Positions 28,866 to 37,575 of a stretch of 44,115 bases of DNA are shown piece by piece (positions within the stretch are counted from its first letter, which is position 1; the number at the start of each line of letters is the position of its first letter). A program made the translations under genes and the position numbers. Source of the stretch: a virus; IMG/VR virus record IMGVR_UViG_3300050821_002944, positions 1 to 44,115 of that record; one strand, given 5' to 3'. The notes below the pieces were generated by a model that saw only the letters and a program-made list of their open reading frames with translations, was not told the DNA's origin and made no database searches.

Positions 28866-29483
28866 CTACCTGCCCTGGATCGAGCGCAAGGCGCTCAAGA
28901 AATTCTGGTTCATGCCCTGGCCCGCGCCAGCTTGATTGAGGAAAGCTTGGTTCACGCCTCCGCTGGGCTGATAGCCGGTGACCTGCGGCACGTTCGCGCC
29001 CATCGTCTGCACGCGGCCTGGGTTGGCCAAGCTATTGATCGCCGCTTGCCAATTGTTCGGCGGCCCGCTCGCCTGCGCCTGCGGCGCGGCCTGGGGCGCC
29101 TGCTGCTGCTGCGGCGCGGGCATGTACTGGTATTGCGCCGGAATGTACGTCGGGGTCTGAGAGCCGTAGTTCTCGCCGCTTGGAAGCATCCCGCCGGGGT
29201 TCGTTTGCCGCAGGACCATCTGCTGCGGCTGCGGGGCGGCGGGCGCAGCGGGCGTCGTGTTGAGCGACATGCCGCCGGGGTTCTGCTGCTGCCATTGCTG
29301 GAACGACGGGAGCGGCTGGCCGGTCGCGGCGTTGACCGGGCCTCCCGCTCCCGTGTTGTAGGTCGGCGGCCAGGGCAGCGCCGCATTGTTGTACTGGCTG
29401 AACTGATTGCTCTTCTGGGACGGGTCGAACATCCACGGGTTGACCATCCACATGTCGGTGAGTTGGCCAAGGTCCTGGGCCAT
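28866..29483 (-). CDS. Gln/Pro-rich putative virion protein (205 aa)
   Basis: ATG 29483 (MAQDLGQLTDMWMVNPWMFD) with GGGAG upstream. Contains FQQWQQQNPGGMSL, then a Pro/Ala/Gln-rich middle (QYQYMPAPQQQQAPQAAPQA) and an Asn/Gln-rich end. Low complexity suggests an extended internal virion or tail needle-side component. Unknown. Confidence 0.55.
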   Translation of the reverse strand: MAQDLGQLTDMWMVNPWMFDPSQKSNQFSQYNNAALPWPPTYNTGAGGPVNAATGQPLPSFQQWQQQNPGGMSLNTTPAAPAAPQPQQMVLRQTNPGGMLPSGENYGSQTPTYIPAQYQYMPAPQQQQAPQAAPQAQASGPPNNWQAAINSLANPGRVQTMGANVPQVTGYQPSGGVNQAFLNQAGAGQGMNQNFLSALRSIQGR

Positions 29484-29484
29484 G

Positions 29485-30945
29485 TCATGCGCTCCCGAAG
29501 CCGCCGCCATACCCGGCGTTGTTGGCGTACATGTCGTAGGGGCTCATCTGCCCCGTCATGAGCGCCATCTGCAATTGCGATGGCGAGTTGAGCGTCGTCC
29601 CCGGCAAGCCCGGTATGCCGGTCGCTTGGGCGGGCATCACCATGGGCGGGCGCGCGCCGCCGCCGCCCAGCGCGGAGAGCACGGAGAGCGACGGCTGCGG
29701 TATGTTCATGCCGCCCGCGTGCATCATCATCGGGCCGCCTATGGCCTGCGATTGGGCCATCTGCAGGGGCGGCGGCGGCGGCTGGTCGCCGCCGCCGCCG
29801 CCCCCGGTGAGCTGCTTCAGGCCCGCCTGCGCCATCTTCTCGCCCGCAGAGCCCGGCTGGAAGCCCGGCAGGCCTCCTGAGGGCGCAGTACCGGCGACGG
29901 CTGGAGGGCCGCCAGCGGGCGTCGTAGGGGCTCCTGAGGCGTTCAGGGTCGTGCCGAGCTTGGGAGTGAAGGTCGCGCCCCCGTCGAGGCCCGCCGTCGC
30001 CCGCGCCACATAGTCGGCGTTCTTGGTGATGCCGTCGGACACATTGCCGCCAGCGACGTTGTATGGCTTGCCGGTGAACCAGATCGAGGCGGCGTCCTTG
30101 GGGCCATAGAGCTGCAGGCTGCGCTGCATCTGGTCGCGGAACACGGCTTCCTGCGCGGATGGGCTGGCTTTGAACTCATCCGGCGTCATCGAGTGGCCGA
30201 GCGCCGCCTGCGTCCACCCGGCGACGTTATCCGGCATCACCTGATATTTGCCGATGGCGTGCGTGCGCGGGTTGAGCGCCTCGTAGGGGTTCTTGAAGCT
30301 GCCGCTCTCGATCTGCGCGATGTTGCGCGAGAGCGTGTCGATGACGTTGTTCGAGTTGAGCGTCGTGCCGGATGGCGCGGACGAGCTGCTCGACGAGGGC
30401 GCGGGAGCCGCGCTCGTAGACGTTGGGCCTTCAGGAGCGCCGCTCGACGCGGCCGAGCCGCCGCCGCCCAGCTCGAAATGCGGCGCGTCCTTGAAGCTCT
30501 TCCAGTCGCCGCCCCAATTGACGTTGACGCCGAGCTTTTGCGACGCGGCTTTTATCGCTTGGCTGATCTGCTGCTGCTGGTCTGGATTGAATTGCACCCG
30601 GCCTTTGCTGTCCAAACCCCACAGGTCGACGGCATTGCCCTGCATGTGGACGTTCGCGTCGCCGCCGTCCTTGGAGCCAACTCTCGACCAACCCCAGCTC
30701 TTGGCCAGATCCTGATCGGCCGCGCTCCGCTTGCCGTTGCCGATGACGAAGTGGAGGTTTGGGTTGTCGGCCTTGGCTTGCGCGATGACCTTCTGAAGGT
30801 TCGGGTTGAGAGCGGACAGGTTCGTCGCGTCGTTCCCGACTGGATCGGGGTTCCAGCGCGTAAACATGGGGAGCTGCGGACGCCCATGGCTGTCGAGGCG
30901 CGGGATGTTGGCGTAGACGCCGCCGGGGCCGAAATTGTCAGCCAC
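29485..30945 (-). CDS. Dual-domain virion lysin: M15-type peptidase plus lytic transglycosylase (486 aa)
   Basis: Residues 60-160: M15 D-Ala-D-Ala peptidase pattern (FVIGNGKRSAADQ, HMQGNAVDLWGLD with His100 and Asp107, APHFELGG with His156). Residues 205-300: SLT-like transglycosylase (IAQIESGSFKNPYEALN with Glu213, AIGKYQVMPDN at 230-240, SIWFTGKP). A Ser-rich linker joins them, and a Pro/Gly tail follows. Would cut peptide and glycan bonds of the wall during DNA entry, since the separate endolysin is at 40486. GTG start, GGAGG upstream. Confidence 0.85.
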   Translation of the reverse strand: MADNFGPGGVYANIPRLDSHGRPQLPMFTRWNPDPVGNDATNLSALNPNLQKVIAQAKADNPNLHFVIGNGKRSAADQDLAKSWGWSRVGSKDGGDANVHMQGNAVDLWGLDSKGRVQFNPDQQQQISQAIKAASQKLGVNVNWGGDWKSFKDAPHFELGGGGSAASSGAPEGPTSTSAAPAPSSSSSSAPSGTTLNSNNVIDTLSRNIAQIESGSFKNPYEALNPRTHAIGKYQVMPDNVAGWTQAALGHSMTPDEFKASPSAQEAVFRDQMQRSLQLYGPKDAASIWFTGKPYNVAGGNVSDGITKNADYVARATAGLDGGATFTPKLGTTLNASGAPTTPAGGPPAVAGTAPSGGLPGFQPGSAGEKMAQAGLKQLTGGGGGGDQPPPPPLQMAQSQAIGGPMMMHAGGMNIPQPSLSVLSALGGGGARPPMVMPAQATGIPGLPGTTLNSPSQLQMALMTGQMSPYDMYANNAGYGGGFGSA

Positions 30946-32341
30946 TCATTAACCCTCCCGCGACGCGCGGCATGCGTGCTTGAGGCCGCATGCGCTGCGG
31001 CCGCATGTTCGCGCCCATCGCGCCAATCATCCCGGCGGGCATCGCCGGGGCGAGCGCGCCTGGCACTGGCGCCGGGCCGGTGGCGCCCATGCGGCGCGGC
31101 CGGATCGCAGGCCCGGCGGCATTGAGCGCGGCCATGTTCACGGTATGCAGCGCCTGCCCGGTGGGCTGATGCACGCCGACAGTCTGCACCGCGTGCGGCG
31201 CGACCTGCATCGCGTCCTCGGCCATCGGGCCGCTGACCTTCGGATAGCTCTTCGGGTCGCCCTTGTACCTGTATGAGTACATCGGCAGGCCCGTCGGCTG
31301 ATGCACGCCGATCTTGGTGATGTCCGTCTTGAGATGCCGATCTGAGCCGGGCATCAATCCAGAGAGCGCGCCGCCTGCAGCGAACGGGCCGCCCGCGCCG
31401 AACGCGCCGCCCAGCGCCGTCAAGCCGCCCGTGATGTCCGACATGAGCGACGGGGTCGTCGTCTGCTGCGACTGCCCCGTCGACGAGCCCATCGTCGTCG
31501 AGCCGTAGGGCGTCTGTTGCAGACCCGATTGCAGGAGGGCGAGCTGCTGGCCGGGATAGGCCTGCGCCTGATTGAACTGGTTCATCTGCGCCTGGATCTG
31601 GTTTTGGGCCTGCTGCTGCTGCTGCGCGCCCGCCGTGCTTTCCTCCAAGAATTGCTGGCGCTGGTTCGTCTGCGCCTGCGTGCCGAGGCCTGCGAGGCCG
31701 CCGCTCGCGGTGATCAGCGAATTGATGTTGTTCTGGTTGGCGGTCTGGTTGCCCTGCGCCGCCGCGAGGTTGCGGGAGATGTCGCCGGTCGCCGCCGCCT
31801 GCGCCTGCTGGAAGTTCGCTTGGTTCAGTTGGCTCGCCATCTGCCCGATGTTGAGCGCGCCTTGCGCCTGGGCGACGCCCTGCTGCACGCCCTGCCGACT
31901 GCCTCCAAAAGCGTTCGCGCTGTTCGCCTGATTGGCCGCTTGGTTCTGGCTCAGAGCGTTTTGCTGCTGCATCAGCGGGAGCGTGTTTTGAATTACGCTC
32001 TGGGTGAAAGGCGACATGTAAGGCTGCAGATTGGTGTTCGCGAGCTGCTGCGCGCTGACCTGCGTCGCGGGCGTCCCGGCCGCCGTGAGATAGCCAGCCT
32101 GCGCGGCGTTGTACTGATCGGCGCCCGCGCCTCCGCTGGTCGCCGCCAAATTCCACGCTTGTTGGGTTTGCGGGCCGATGTCAGCGACCTGCTGGCCTGA
32201 AAACTGCGTGAGCGGCCGGTTGGCGACGTTCTGGGCCAGCGCGTAATTTTGCTGCGCGGCTTGATTGACCCACGGCGGCAGTTGCGTCTGGCTGATCTGC
32301 TGCTGCTGCGAAGAGGTGTTGGTCGAGCCGGAACTGCCCAT
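30938..32341 (-). CDS. Gln-rich virion protein with C-terminal S74-like domain (467 aa)
   Basis: Residues 1-320 are Gln/Asn/Ala-rich helices (AQAQGALNIGQMASQLNQANFQQ). Around residues 330-410, SDRHLKTDITKIG...YSYRYKGDP...GPMAEDAMQVAPHAV matches the peptidase S74 chaperone signature (SDxxLKxxI, then GLxAxEV/P). S74 domains trimerise and release tail spike parts by self-cleavage. Here it may act in tail or ejection assembly. Confidence 0.7.
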   Translation of the reverse strand: MGSSGSTNTSSQQQQISQTQLPPWVNQAAQQNYALAQNVANRPLTQFSGQQVADIGPQTQQAWNLAATSGGAGADQYNAAQAGYLTAAGTPATQVSAQQLANTNLQPYMSPFTQSVIQNTLPLMQQQNALSQNQAANQANSANAFGGSRQGVQQGVAQAQGALNIGQMASQLNQANFQQAQAAATGDISRNLAAAQGNQTANQNNINSLITASGGLAGLGTQAQTNQRQQFLEESTAGAQQQQQAQNQIQAQMNQFNQAQAYPGQQLALLQSGLQQTPYGSTTMGSSTGQSQQTTTPSLMSDITGGLTALGGAFGAGGPFAAGGALSGLMPGSDRHLKTDITKIGVHQPTGLPMYSYRYKGDPKSYPKVSGPMAEDAMQVAPHAVQTVGVHQPTGQALHTVNMAALNAAGPAIRPRRMGATGPAPVPGALAPAMPAGMIGAMGANMRPQRMRPQARMPRVAGGLMSG

Positions 32342-32342
32342 C

Positions 32343-32702
32343 TCACATCTCCCGTTGATAGAGGTGGCTCTTGGCCTTCAGCCGCCAGCCAAGACGACTA
32401 AAGGAGCCCTCGCGAAGCCAGCCGAGCCGTCCGTAGGTTGAGAGCAATCCCGCGTTGACCTCGCCCGCGTAGGCCAAGAGTTTGTCGTGCAAGGGGTCGA
32501 GGTCAGCGAGATCGCCAACCATGGCGAGGAGCTGCAATTGCCGGGCGCGTGGGAAGGTCTGCACCTGGGTGATCGCCCATGAATTGTTGACGACGTGGCT
32601 CTGCATCTTGCCGTCGGCGATGGCGGTCAAGATGTCGTCGACCAAGTAGACGCCGCCCATGCGGTCGAGGACCCGCGCGAGCTTCTGCTCGTAGCCGATC
32701 AT
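32343..32702 (-). CDS. Unknown late protein (119 aa)
   Basis: MIGYEQKLARVLDRMGGVYLVDDILTAIADGKMQSHVVNNSWAITQVQTFPRARQLQLLAMVGD: a helical protein of a type found beside podophage tail genes; it may be an assembly or host-contact protein. The stop is two bases from the next gene's start. Function unknown. Confidence 0.65.
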   Translation of the reverse strand: MIGYEQKLARVLDRMGGVYLVDDILTAIADGKMQSHVVNNSWAITQVQTFPRARQLQLLAMVGDLADLDPLHDKLLAYAGEVNAGLLSTYGRLGWLREGSFSRLGWRLKAKSHLYQREM

Positions 32703-32974
32703 GGTTTGCCGCTCCCAAGAGGTTGCGGCGTGGCGACGATGGTTCCGGCAGTCGTGACTTGGATCAAGAACACCGCCGGGATCGCTCCGGCGGGCGCATC
32801 GTTGGCCTGCAGTAGAAGCCCCGGCTGCGCCGTCGAACCGCTGATCTTGTCGGCGAAGCCGTGGCGGCACCAGAGGCTAAAAGTACGCAAATAATTGGAC
32901 AACGTGTCGCTGACATCCGGCATGCTGGGCAGGTCGGGCGGCGGCTGGAGCGTCCGTGGTTGCTGCTGCGCCAT
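32699..32974 (-). CDS. Small late structural-type protein (91 aa)
   Basis: MAQQQPRTLQPPPDLPSMPD..., start ATG 32974 with GAGG ten bases upstream, a site supplied by the end of the preceding endonuclease gene. Pro-rich N-terminus, then beta-type (AIPAVFLIQVTTAGTIVATPQP). Unknown virion component. Confidence 0.6.
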   Translation of the reverse strand: MAQQQPRTLQPPPDLPSMPDVSDTLSNYLRTFSLWCRHGFADKISGSTAQPGLLLQANDAPAGAIPAVFLIQVTTAGTIVATPQPLGSGKP

Positions 32975-33441
32975 CAACGATCCCCTCGCAGAAAACGAGT
33001 AGCCATGGATATGTACGAATGAGAGACGCCGTACTGCCTCGCAATGGCGTTGACACGATGCCCTTCTTCACGAAGTCGCCGAATGTCCTCCACATCGCTT
33101 GGACTAAGTTTAGCGAAGGCATAATCAAACTTCGCCTTCCTGCCCTTAGCCACCATGTCGTCGTAGTTTTCCTTGTCCGTTCCTAAAAAGAGATGCTCTG
33201 GATTGACGCAGGAATAGACGTCACAACGATGGAGGACGCGCATTCCTGCTGGGATCTCGCCCTTATGGAGCCTCCACGAAAATCGATGAGCCCTCTCATT
33301 GCCGTTTTTGGTCGCCGTTCGACCCACGGAGATAGACCCGTAGCCCGTTACGTCCGTCGCCCGTGTCCACAACCAACAGCCAGAGTTAGGCTCCGGTATG
33401 AAGGCGGCTTCAAAGAACGCAACCGGATCGAGATACTTCAT
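32974..33441 (-). CDS. HNH homing endonuclease with C-terminal HTH (155 aa)
   Basis: HNH_3 core: AHRFSWRLHKGEIPAGMRVLHRCD (His71, Cys73), CVNPEHLFLG (Cys78, Asn80, His83) and DKENYDDM (Asn92). Residues 113-150 (LSPSDVEDIRRLREEGHRVNAIARQYGVSHSYIS) are a helix-turn-helix that would target DNA. Inserted between the gp10-like gene and a small structural gene without breaking either; ATGA with its upstream neighbour. Both it and that neighbour end in RGDR. Confidence 0.9.
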   Translation of the reverse strand: MKYLDPVAFFEAAFIPEPNSGCWLWTRATDVTGYGSISVGRTATKNGNERAHRFSWRLHKGEIPAGMRVLHRCDVYSCVNPEHLFLGTDKENYDDMVAKGRKAKFDYAFAKLSPSDVEDIRRLREEGHRVNAIARQYGVSHSYISMATRFLRGDR

Positions 33442-35105
33442 CTGTCGCCCCTGACTACACTGTCAATTAAATGGGCTCCGACCGTCACTGGGTTCACGTA
33501 GGGGCCTGCAACCTCAATCCGCAGCCGGATGTCGCGGCCGGTAGTGCGCAGATCAATATAGCCGTTGGACGTGTTGACCGGTCGTGGCGGGCTTTGCAGT
33601 TCCTGCACCGGGACGGGTTTGCCGTTGGCGTCGGGCATCACGCTGCGGCTGTTTTTATAGAACAGCGAATAAAGCAGGTTGGCGACGTCGCCCTCGATGT
33701 CGGGAATGATCTGCTTGACGGTGATGAGCCGTGAGCCAGACGCGAGATTGAGGTTGAACGTTTCGGCCCAGGGCAACGGCGTGCCGACGGGATAAGTGAT
33801 GCTCGCCTCATGCTCGTAAGCGACGAGGCCGTCGGCCATGATGGTGTGAGAGGTGTAGGACGCCGTGATGCCCGCCGAGCGGCTCATCTGGCCCTGCGAC
33901 CACCAGCCTTCCTTGTAGGAGTAAATCGCCACGCGGGTATTGTACGGCTGACCGTCCTCGGGGAAAAACCACCACACTTCATTGAAATTGCCGACATGCA
34001 CCATGCAGGCCTGCTCACGCACAGTGGCGAGAGTAGCTGGAAGGGTCATAAAGTCATCGATCCAGGGGCGGACCAAGCAGGCGACCGGCGCAATCGACGT
34101 GCCGTCGAACGAGAACACGCCTTGCTGCGACATCCACAAGGTCAGTGACGCGGTCGTCGCCATGCTCTGCGGCGACCAGGGCGTGCAATTGCTCGCCAGC
34201 TCAACGTAATTGTAGACGTAGGGGATGCCCAGAAACTGCGAGACGTAGGCCTTCTTTGCGGTCCAGAACAACGTGCCGGTGCGCGTGGCGATGGCGGTGA
34301 TGATCGGGCTCGCCGGTTCGATGTCGAGGAAGCCAGCCTGCGAGGTGACGTTGGAATAGTCCCACGCGCCGGGGTTCTCCTGGTCGCACCAGGCAAAACG
34401 ACTTGGGCCGCCGCCGCCGACTGTGCCATCGCCATGCGAGCCAAAGATGATGATGAAACGCTCTTGCGTCACCACGAAGCAGCGCCCGCGCGGCACTGGG
34501 CCTCGCCCCCCGCTGCTTGGGTCTGGCGGCTGCTCGACCGCCTCGCCGCCAACCGCAGGGTCCCACATGAGAAGCCGCCCGTCAGCCGAGGTCATGGCGT
34601 AGAGAACGCCGCCGAAATTATCGAGGCTGTAAGCTGTGGGGATCTGATCGATCTGGACGTTTGTCGTCAGCGCGCGCGACGTCCCGTAGGTTCCAAAATT
34701 GTAAACATCGTCGCCATAGCCGCCGACGCCAAAGGTCGGCGGAGTTATTGGCTGCGTGGTCGAGCCGGAATAAAGACCATCGCTATAAATGCCGTCGCCA
34801 TAGAGAACGTCCGTGGGAGCGGTTCCCGGCGAGATTTCGGTCAGCGTCCCAGCTTCGTCAACGTAAAGATTTCCCTCGGTTAGGTATGCGATGCGATAAA
34901 TATCGTCCAGCCCGTACCATCCATGAATGCGCTTAACCCGACTAGCAAAAGAATAGCTGTATTGAGATTGCCCTCCAATTGGCGTCAGTTGCCCTTCTAC
35001 CCATCTGACTAAATTCACTTCCGACCAATTGGACGAGTTCATCGACTTCGTCGGTTTGGCGACGACGCCGGGCGGTATTTCGAGAGGACGAAATTGGGTG
35101 CTCAA
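33438..35105 (-). CDS. P22 gp10-like tail hub / DNA stabilization protein (555 aa)
   Basis: Resembles packaged-DNA stabilization proteins that close the portal channel after packaging: N-terminal PGVVAKPTKSMNSSNWSEVNLVRWVEGQLTPIGG, then repeated beta-propeller-like blades (FVVTQERFIIIFGSHGDG, RFAWCDQENPGAWD, LTLWMSQQGVFSFDGTS). The start as read is TTG 35105 with AGGCGAG nine bases upstream; an internal ATG 63 nt downstream is the alternative. Late, directly after a tail fibre gene. Confidence 0.85.
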   Translation of the reverse strand: MSTQFRPLEIPPGVVAKPTKSMNSSNWSEVNLVRWVEGQLTPIGGQSQYSYSFASRVKRIHGWYGLDDIYRIAYLTEGNLYVDEAGTLTEISPGTAPTDVLYGDGIYSDGLYSGSTTQPITPPTFGVGGYGDDVYNFGTYGTSRALTTNVQIDQIPTAYSLDNFGGVLYAMTSADGRLLMWDPAVGGEAVEQPPDPSSGGRGPVPRGRCFVVTQERFIIIFGSHGDGTVGGGGPSRFAWCDQENPGAWDYSNVTSQAGFLDIEPASPIITAIATRTGTLFWTAKKAYVSQFLGIPYVYNYVELASNCTPWSPQSMATTASLTLWMSQQGVFSFDGTSIAPVACLVRPWIDDFMTLPATLATVREQACMVHVGNFNEVWWFFPEDGQPYNTRVAIYSYKEGWWSQGQMSRSAGITASYTSHTIMADGLVAYEHEASITYPVGTPLPWAETFNLNLASGSRLITVKQIIPDIEGDVANLLYSLFYKNSRSVMPDANGKPVPVQELQSPPRPVNTSNGYIDLRTTGRDIRLRIEVAGPYVNPVTVGAHLIDSVVRGDR

Positions 35106-35106
35106 T

Positions 35107-36300
35107 TTATCTCGCCTTCAGCGCTTCGATCTCGGCCTTGAGCTGCTTGACGCAATTCACCAGCGCAAAAACCAGTTCGGTCGTGTCGAGGGTTCTGAGG
35201 TCCGTCACCTCCTTGCCGTCGATAAAGCCTTTCTGTTGGCTCACCATAGTGGGCATGATCTGCTCTACTTCCTGGGCAACGAGGCCAACGAACTCCCGAT
35301 CACTGCCGATTTTGTAGGTGTACGTCACCGGGCGCAGCTGCAGCACTTCGTTGAGGCCCCCCTCATACTCGCCCGTCACAGTCTTAATGCGCTCGTCGGA
35401 CAAGTTCGCCCATGCGCCGCCGCCGGGTTTGAAGGCGCTGTTGTTATTGACAATGAAATTGCCGGCGCCGCCGTTGGTCATTCCCCAATTTCCGCCTGAG
35501 TCGCAGTTCAAGGCGCCGCCACTCGGCGTGCTGATGTTTCCGCCATTGGGCAGAATGAGGCCTGCGGCGCTCACCGCACCTGCTACACTCGCCGTACCTG
35601 CTACACTCGCCGTACCGGCAACGCTGATATTGCTGTTGAAGCTTGTCGCGCCATTGACGCCGCCGCTGAACGTCGCTACCCCGCTGCTTACGGAAAAACC
35701 GCCACTGACGACGGTAAGGCCGCTACTGACGAAGGCCCCACCGTTAAGGCTCGATGCCCCTGTCACGGTGAGGGCGCTATTGCTGTGCAGCGTGCCGGTC
35801 GCGGTGACATTGACGCCCGTCACGGTTCCGCTCGCGGTCAAGTCGGCGAAGGTCGCCGTGCCAGTCGCGGTAAGAGTGTTGAAGGTCGCCAGTCCGGTGA
35901 AGCTGGTCGCGTTGCCGAAGGTGACTGTGCCGCTAGCGCGGTTGATCGAGAGCGGCGTCGACAGGAGGCCGCCAGTGTCGTTGTAGGCGGACAAGCTGAA
36001 ATTGGAGCCTGCAGAACCGCCAACCTCGGCGCTCGCGTCCTCGGCCAGAACCCACCGCTTTTGCTGGCCGGTAGGAACGGTCGAGTTGATGAACGTCAAC
36101 GTCCCCAGAAGCCCAGTGCCGGGATTGTTGCTCAGGTTGAGGTTGTTGGCGTTGAGAGCGCCCGCCTGCTGAAATATCACCGCGTCGATCATGTCGAGGT
36201 CGGTGTTGAGCGTCGTTCCCCAACTTCCTGCGCTTGCCCCGACTACAGGCTTGGTGAATTTGTAGTTCGTCGTAGCCGATCCATCAGAACCATTAGCCAT
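35107..36300 (-). CDS. Tail fibre/appendage with S74 intramolecular chaperone (397 aa)
   Basis: Residues 1-95: YKFTKPVVGASAGSWGTTLNTDLDMIDAV, a fibre N-terminal module also seen in the 36532 gene. Residues 100-260 are Thr/Ser/Gly beta-helix-like repeats (TFADLTASGTVTGVNVTATG). Residues about 300-397: LSDERIKTVTGEYEGGLNEVLQLRPVTYTYK...FVGLVAQEVEQIMPTMV, a peptidase S74 domain that trimerises and cleaves itself off. Probable receptor-binding fibre. Confidence 0.85.
   Translation of the reverse strand: MANGSDGSATTNYKFTKPVVGASAGSWGTTLNTDLDMIDAVIFQQAGALNANNLNLSNNPGTGLLGTLTFINSTVPTGQQKRWVLAEDASAEVGGSAGSNFSLSAYNDTGGLLSTPLSINRASGTVTFGNATSFTGLATFNTLTATGTATFADLTASGTVTGVNVTATGTLHSNSALTVTGASSLNGGAFVSSGLTVVSGGFSVSSGVATFSGGVNGATSFNSNISVAGTASVAGTASVAGAVSAAGLILPNGGNISTPSGGALNCDSGGNWGMTNGGAGNFIVNNNSAFKPGGGAWANLSDERIKTVTGEYEGGLNEVLQLRPVTYTYKIGSDREFVGLVAQEVEQIMPTMVSQQKGFIDGKEVTDLRTLDTTELVFALVNCVKQLKAEIEALKAR
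35581..35616. repeat. 18-bp tandem repeat in the fibre gene (TGCTACACTCGCCGTACC x2)
   Basis: Identical copies at 35581-35598 and 35599-35616, flanked by degenerate ones, encode repeated TASVAG in the fibre shaft. Such in-frame repeats let the shaft change length. Confidence 0.8.
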
Positions 36301-36529
36301 TGTTGCTCTCCAATTGGTCGACCCGCGTTTCGAGATCGGCGACGCGGTCCTCGACCGGCACGACTTCCGGCAATGTCGAGGCGGGCGGCGTGTACGGCGT
36401 CGGCTCGTTGCCCTCGTCGAGCCACGCCAGATATTCCTGATAGTCGATGTTGTCGGGATCGAACGGAATGAACGCGCCGTCCTCGTCGCGGACGATGGTG
36501 TTGAGGTGTTCGGTGAGCGTGTAGGTCAT
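36293..36529 (-). CDS. Small tail-fibre-associated protein (78 aa)
   Basis: MTYTLTEHLNTIVRDEDGAFIPFDPDNIDYQEYLAWLDEGNEPTP: the IPFDPxNxDYxEYLAWLxEGNxP pattern is common in small proteins between fibre genes. Ends in a short coil (RVADLETRVDQLE). GGAG eight bases upstream of ATG 36529. Likely fibre assembly or attachment. Confidence 0.7.
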   Translation of the reverse strand: MTYTLTEHLNTIVRDEDGAFIPFDPDNIDYQEYLAWLDEGNEPTPYTPPASTLPEVVPVEDRVADLETRVDQLESNNG

Positions 36530-36531
36530 GG

Positions 36532-37575
36532 TCAAAGCTCCGCGCTCGCCGAGGCTCGATAGCCTTGCAGAGTAGATTGGCCAGCAGCGACAGCAGTCAT
36601 CGTATGATAAACAGAATAAGGCGACGTCGCTACTTGAGCATCCCCGCTCTCATTACCGGAAGCTGGCGTTGTGTTGGGGTCAACAGCATTGGCGCTCATG
36701 GTCGGTGTTGCTCTCATAGCCGGAGAAAGAGGCACAGTTGTCCTCATAGTCACAGCGCCCGCTGCGTTGAATGACATATTGAACCCGACCCAGCGGAAAT
36801 ACCGCTCGCAATCGGCTTGGCTCTTGGCCAGCGACTGCCGATTGTAGGGCGTTGCTACGCTGCCGATCTCCAGCTTGACCCTCACCACGGTCCCGGTATT
36901 GAACTCAACAATGGTGTTCGTTCCGGCAGGCAACGACGCAGTGATGACCGGGCTCGCCGCGTAAGCACCCGAAGGAGCGCCCTGATAAACACGCGCCTGC
37001 GCCGTTCCTGTCCATGACAGCGTGTAGACGCCGCCCTCGATCATGCCCGCCTCGACGACCTGGGTCAGCGTCCCCGCCGTGATGGTGATGGTCGTATCGG
37101 GCAGCGCAGCGGTGAAGGTATAGGTGCAGCCCCCCGTTCCCGCCTTCCATCGGTCATGGCCATAAGCCGCCGCAGCGAGCGCCGTTCCCGAAACCTGCCC
37201 GCGCTGATTGACGGCGAAGTTGCCATTGATGATGCGGTTGTCGTTCAGCGGTTTGTTGTCGACGTACTGCTTGGTAGCGGGCTGTAGGTTCGCGGTTGGA
37301 TCGGCTGCAAGCGTCATCGCGCCGGTCATTATCCCGCCACTGAGCGCGAGATAACTGCCGAGCGAGGCCGTGACGTTCGCCGCCGTCTGGTAGCCGCTCG
37401 GATTGCTGGCCGGATAAGCCGCGTTGGCGACGGTCGAGACGCTCTTGACGGTTGTGTCGATGCCGTCGAGATCAGCATTGAGCATTCCGCCCCAGGCGTC
37501 GTCGCTGTCGCCGACGTTCGGCTTGACCCAACCATAATTGGCGGTGGTCAATTCCCCTGAGCGTTCGTCAGCCAT
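36532..37575 (-). CDS. Tail fibre/receptor-binding protein (347 aa)
   Basis: N-terminus ANYGWVKPNVGDSDDAWGGMLNADLDGID repeats the W-G-LNxDLDxID module of the 35107 protein; then MTGAMTLAADPTANLQPATKQYVD (fibre repeat), and a C-terminal beta-sandwich region (RIINGNFAVNQRGQVSG...ARVYQGAPSG, YFRWVGFNMSF), typical of carbohydrate-binding phage tips. Start ATG 37575 overlaps the upstream stop by 8 nt. Confidence 0.8.
   Translation of the reverse strand: MADERSGELTTANYGWVKPNVGDSDDAWGGMLNADLDGIDTTVKSVSTVANAAYPASNPSGYQTAANVTASLGSYLALSGGIMTGAMTLAADPTANLQPATKQYVDNKPLNDNRIINGNFAVNQRGQVSGTALAAAAYGHDRWKAGTGGCTYTFTAALPDTTITITAGTLTQVVEAGMIEGGVYTLSWTGTAQARVYQGAPSGAYAASPVITASLPAGTNTIVEFNTGTVVRVKLEIGSVATPYNRQSLAKSQADCERYFRWVGFNMSFNAAGAVTMRTTVPLSPAMRATPTMSANAVDPNTTPASGNESGDAQVATSPYSVYHTMTAVAAGQSTLQGYRASASAEL

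Noticed and set aside
30552-32156. 534-codon minus frame overlapping the lysin and S74-like genes
   Set aside because: Arg/Gly/Ala-rich composition without motifs, out of frame with two well-supported coupled genes.
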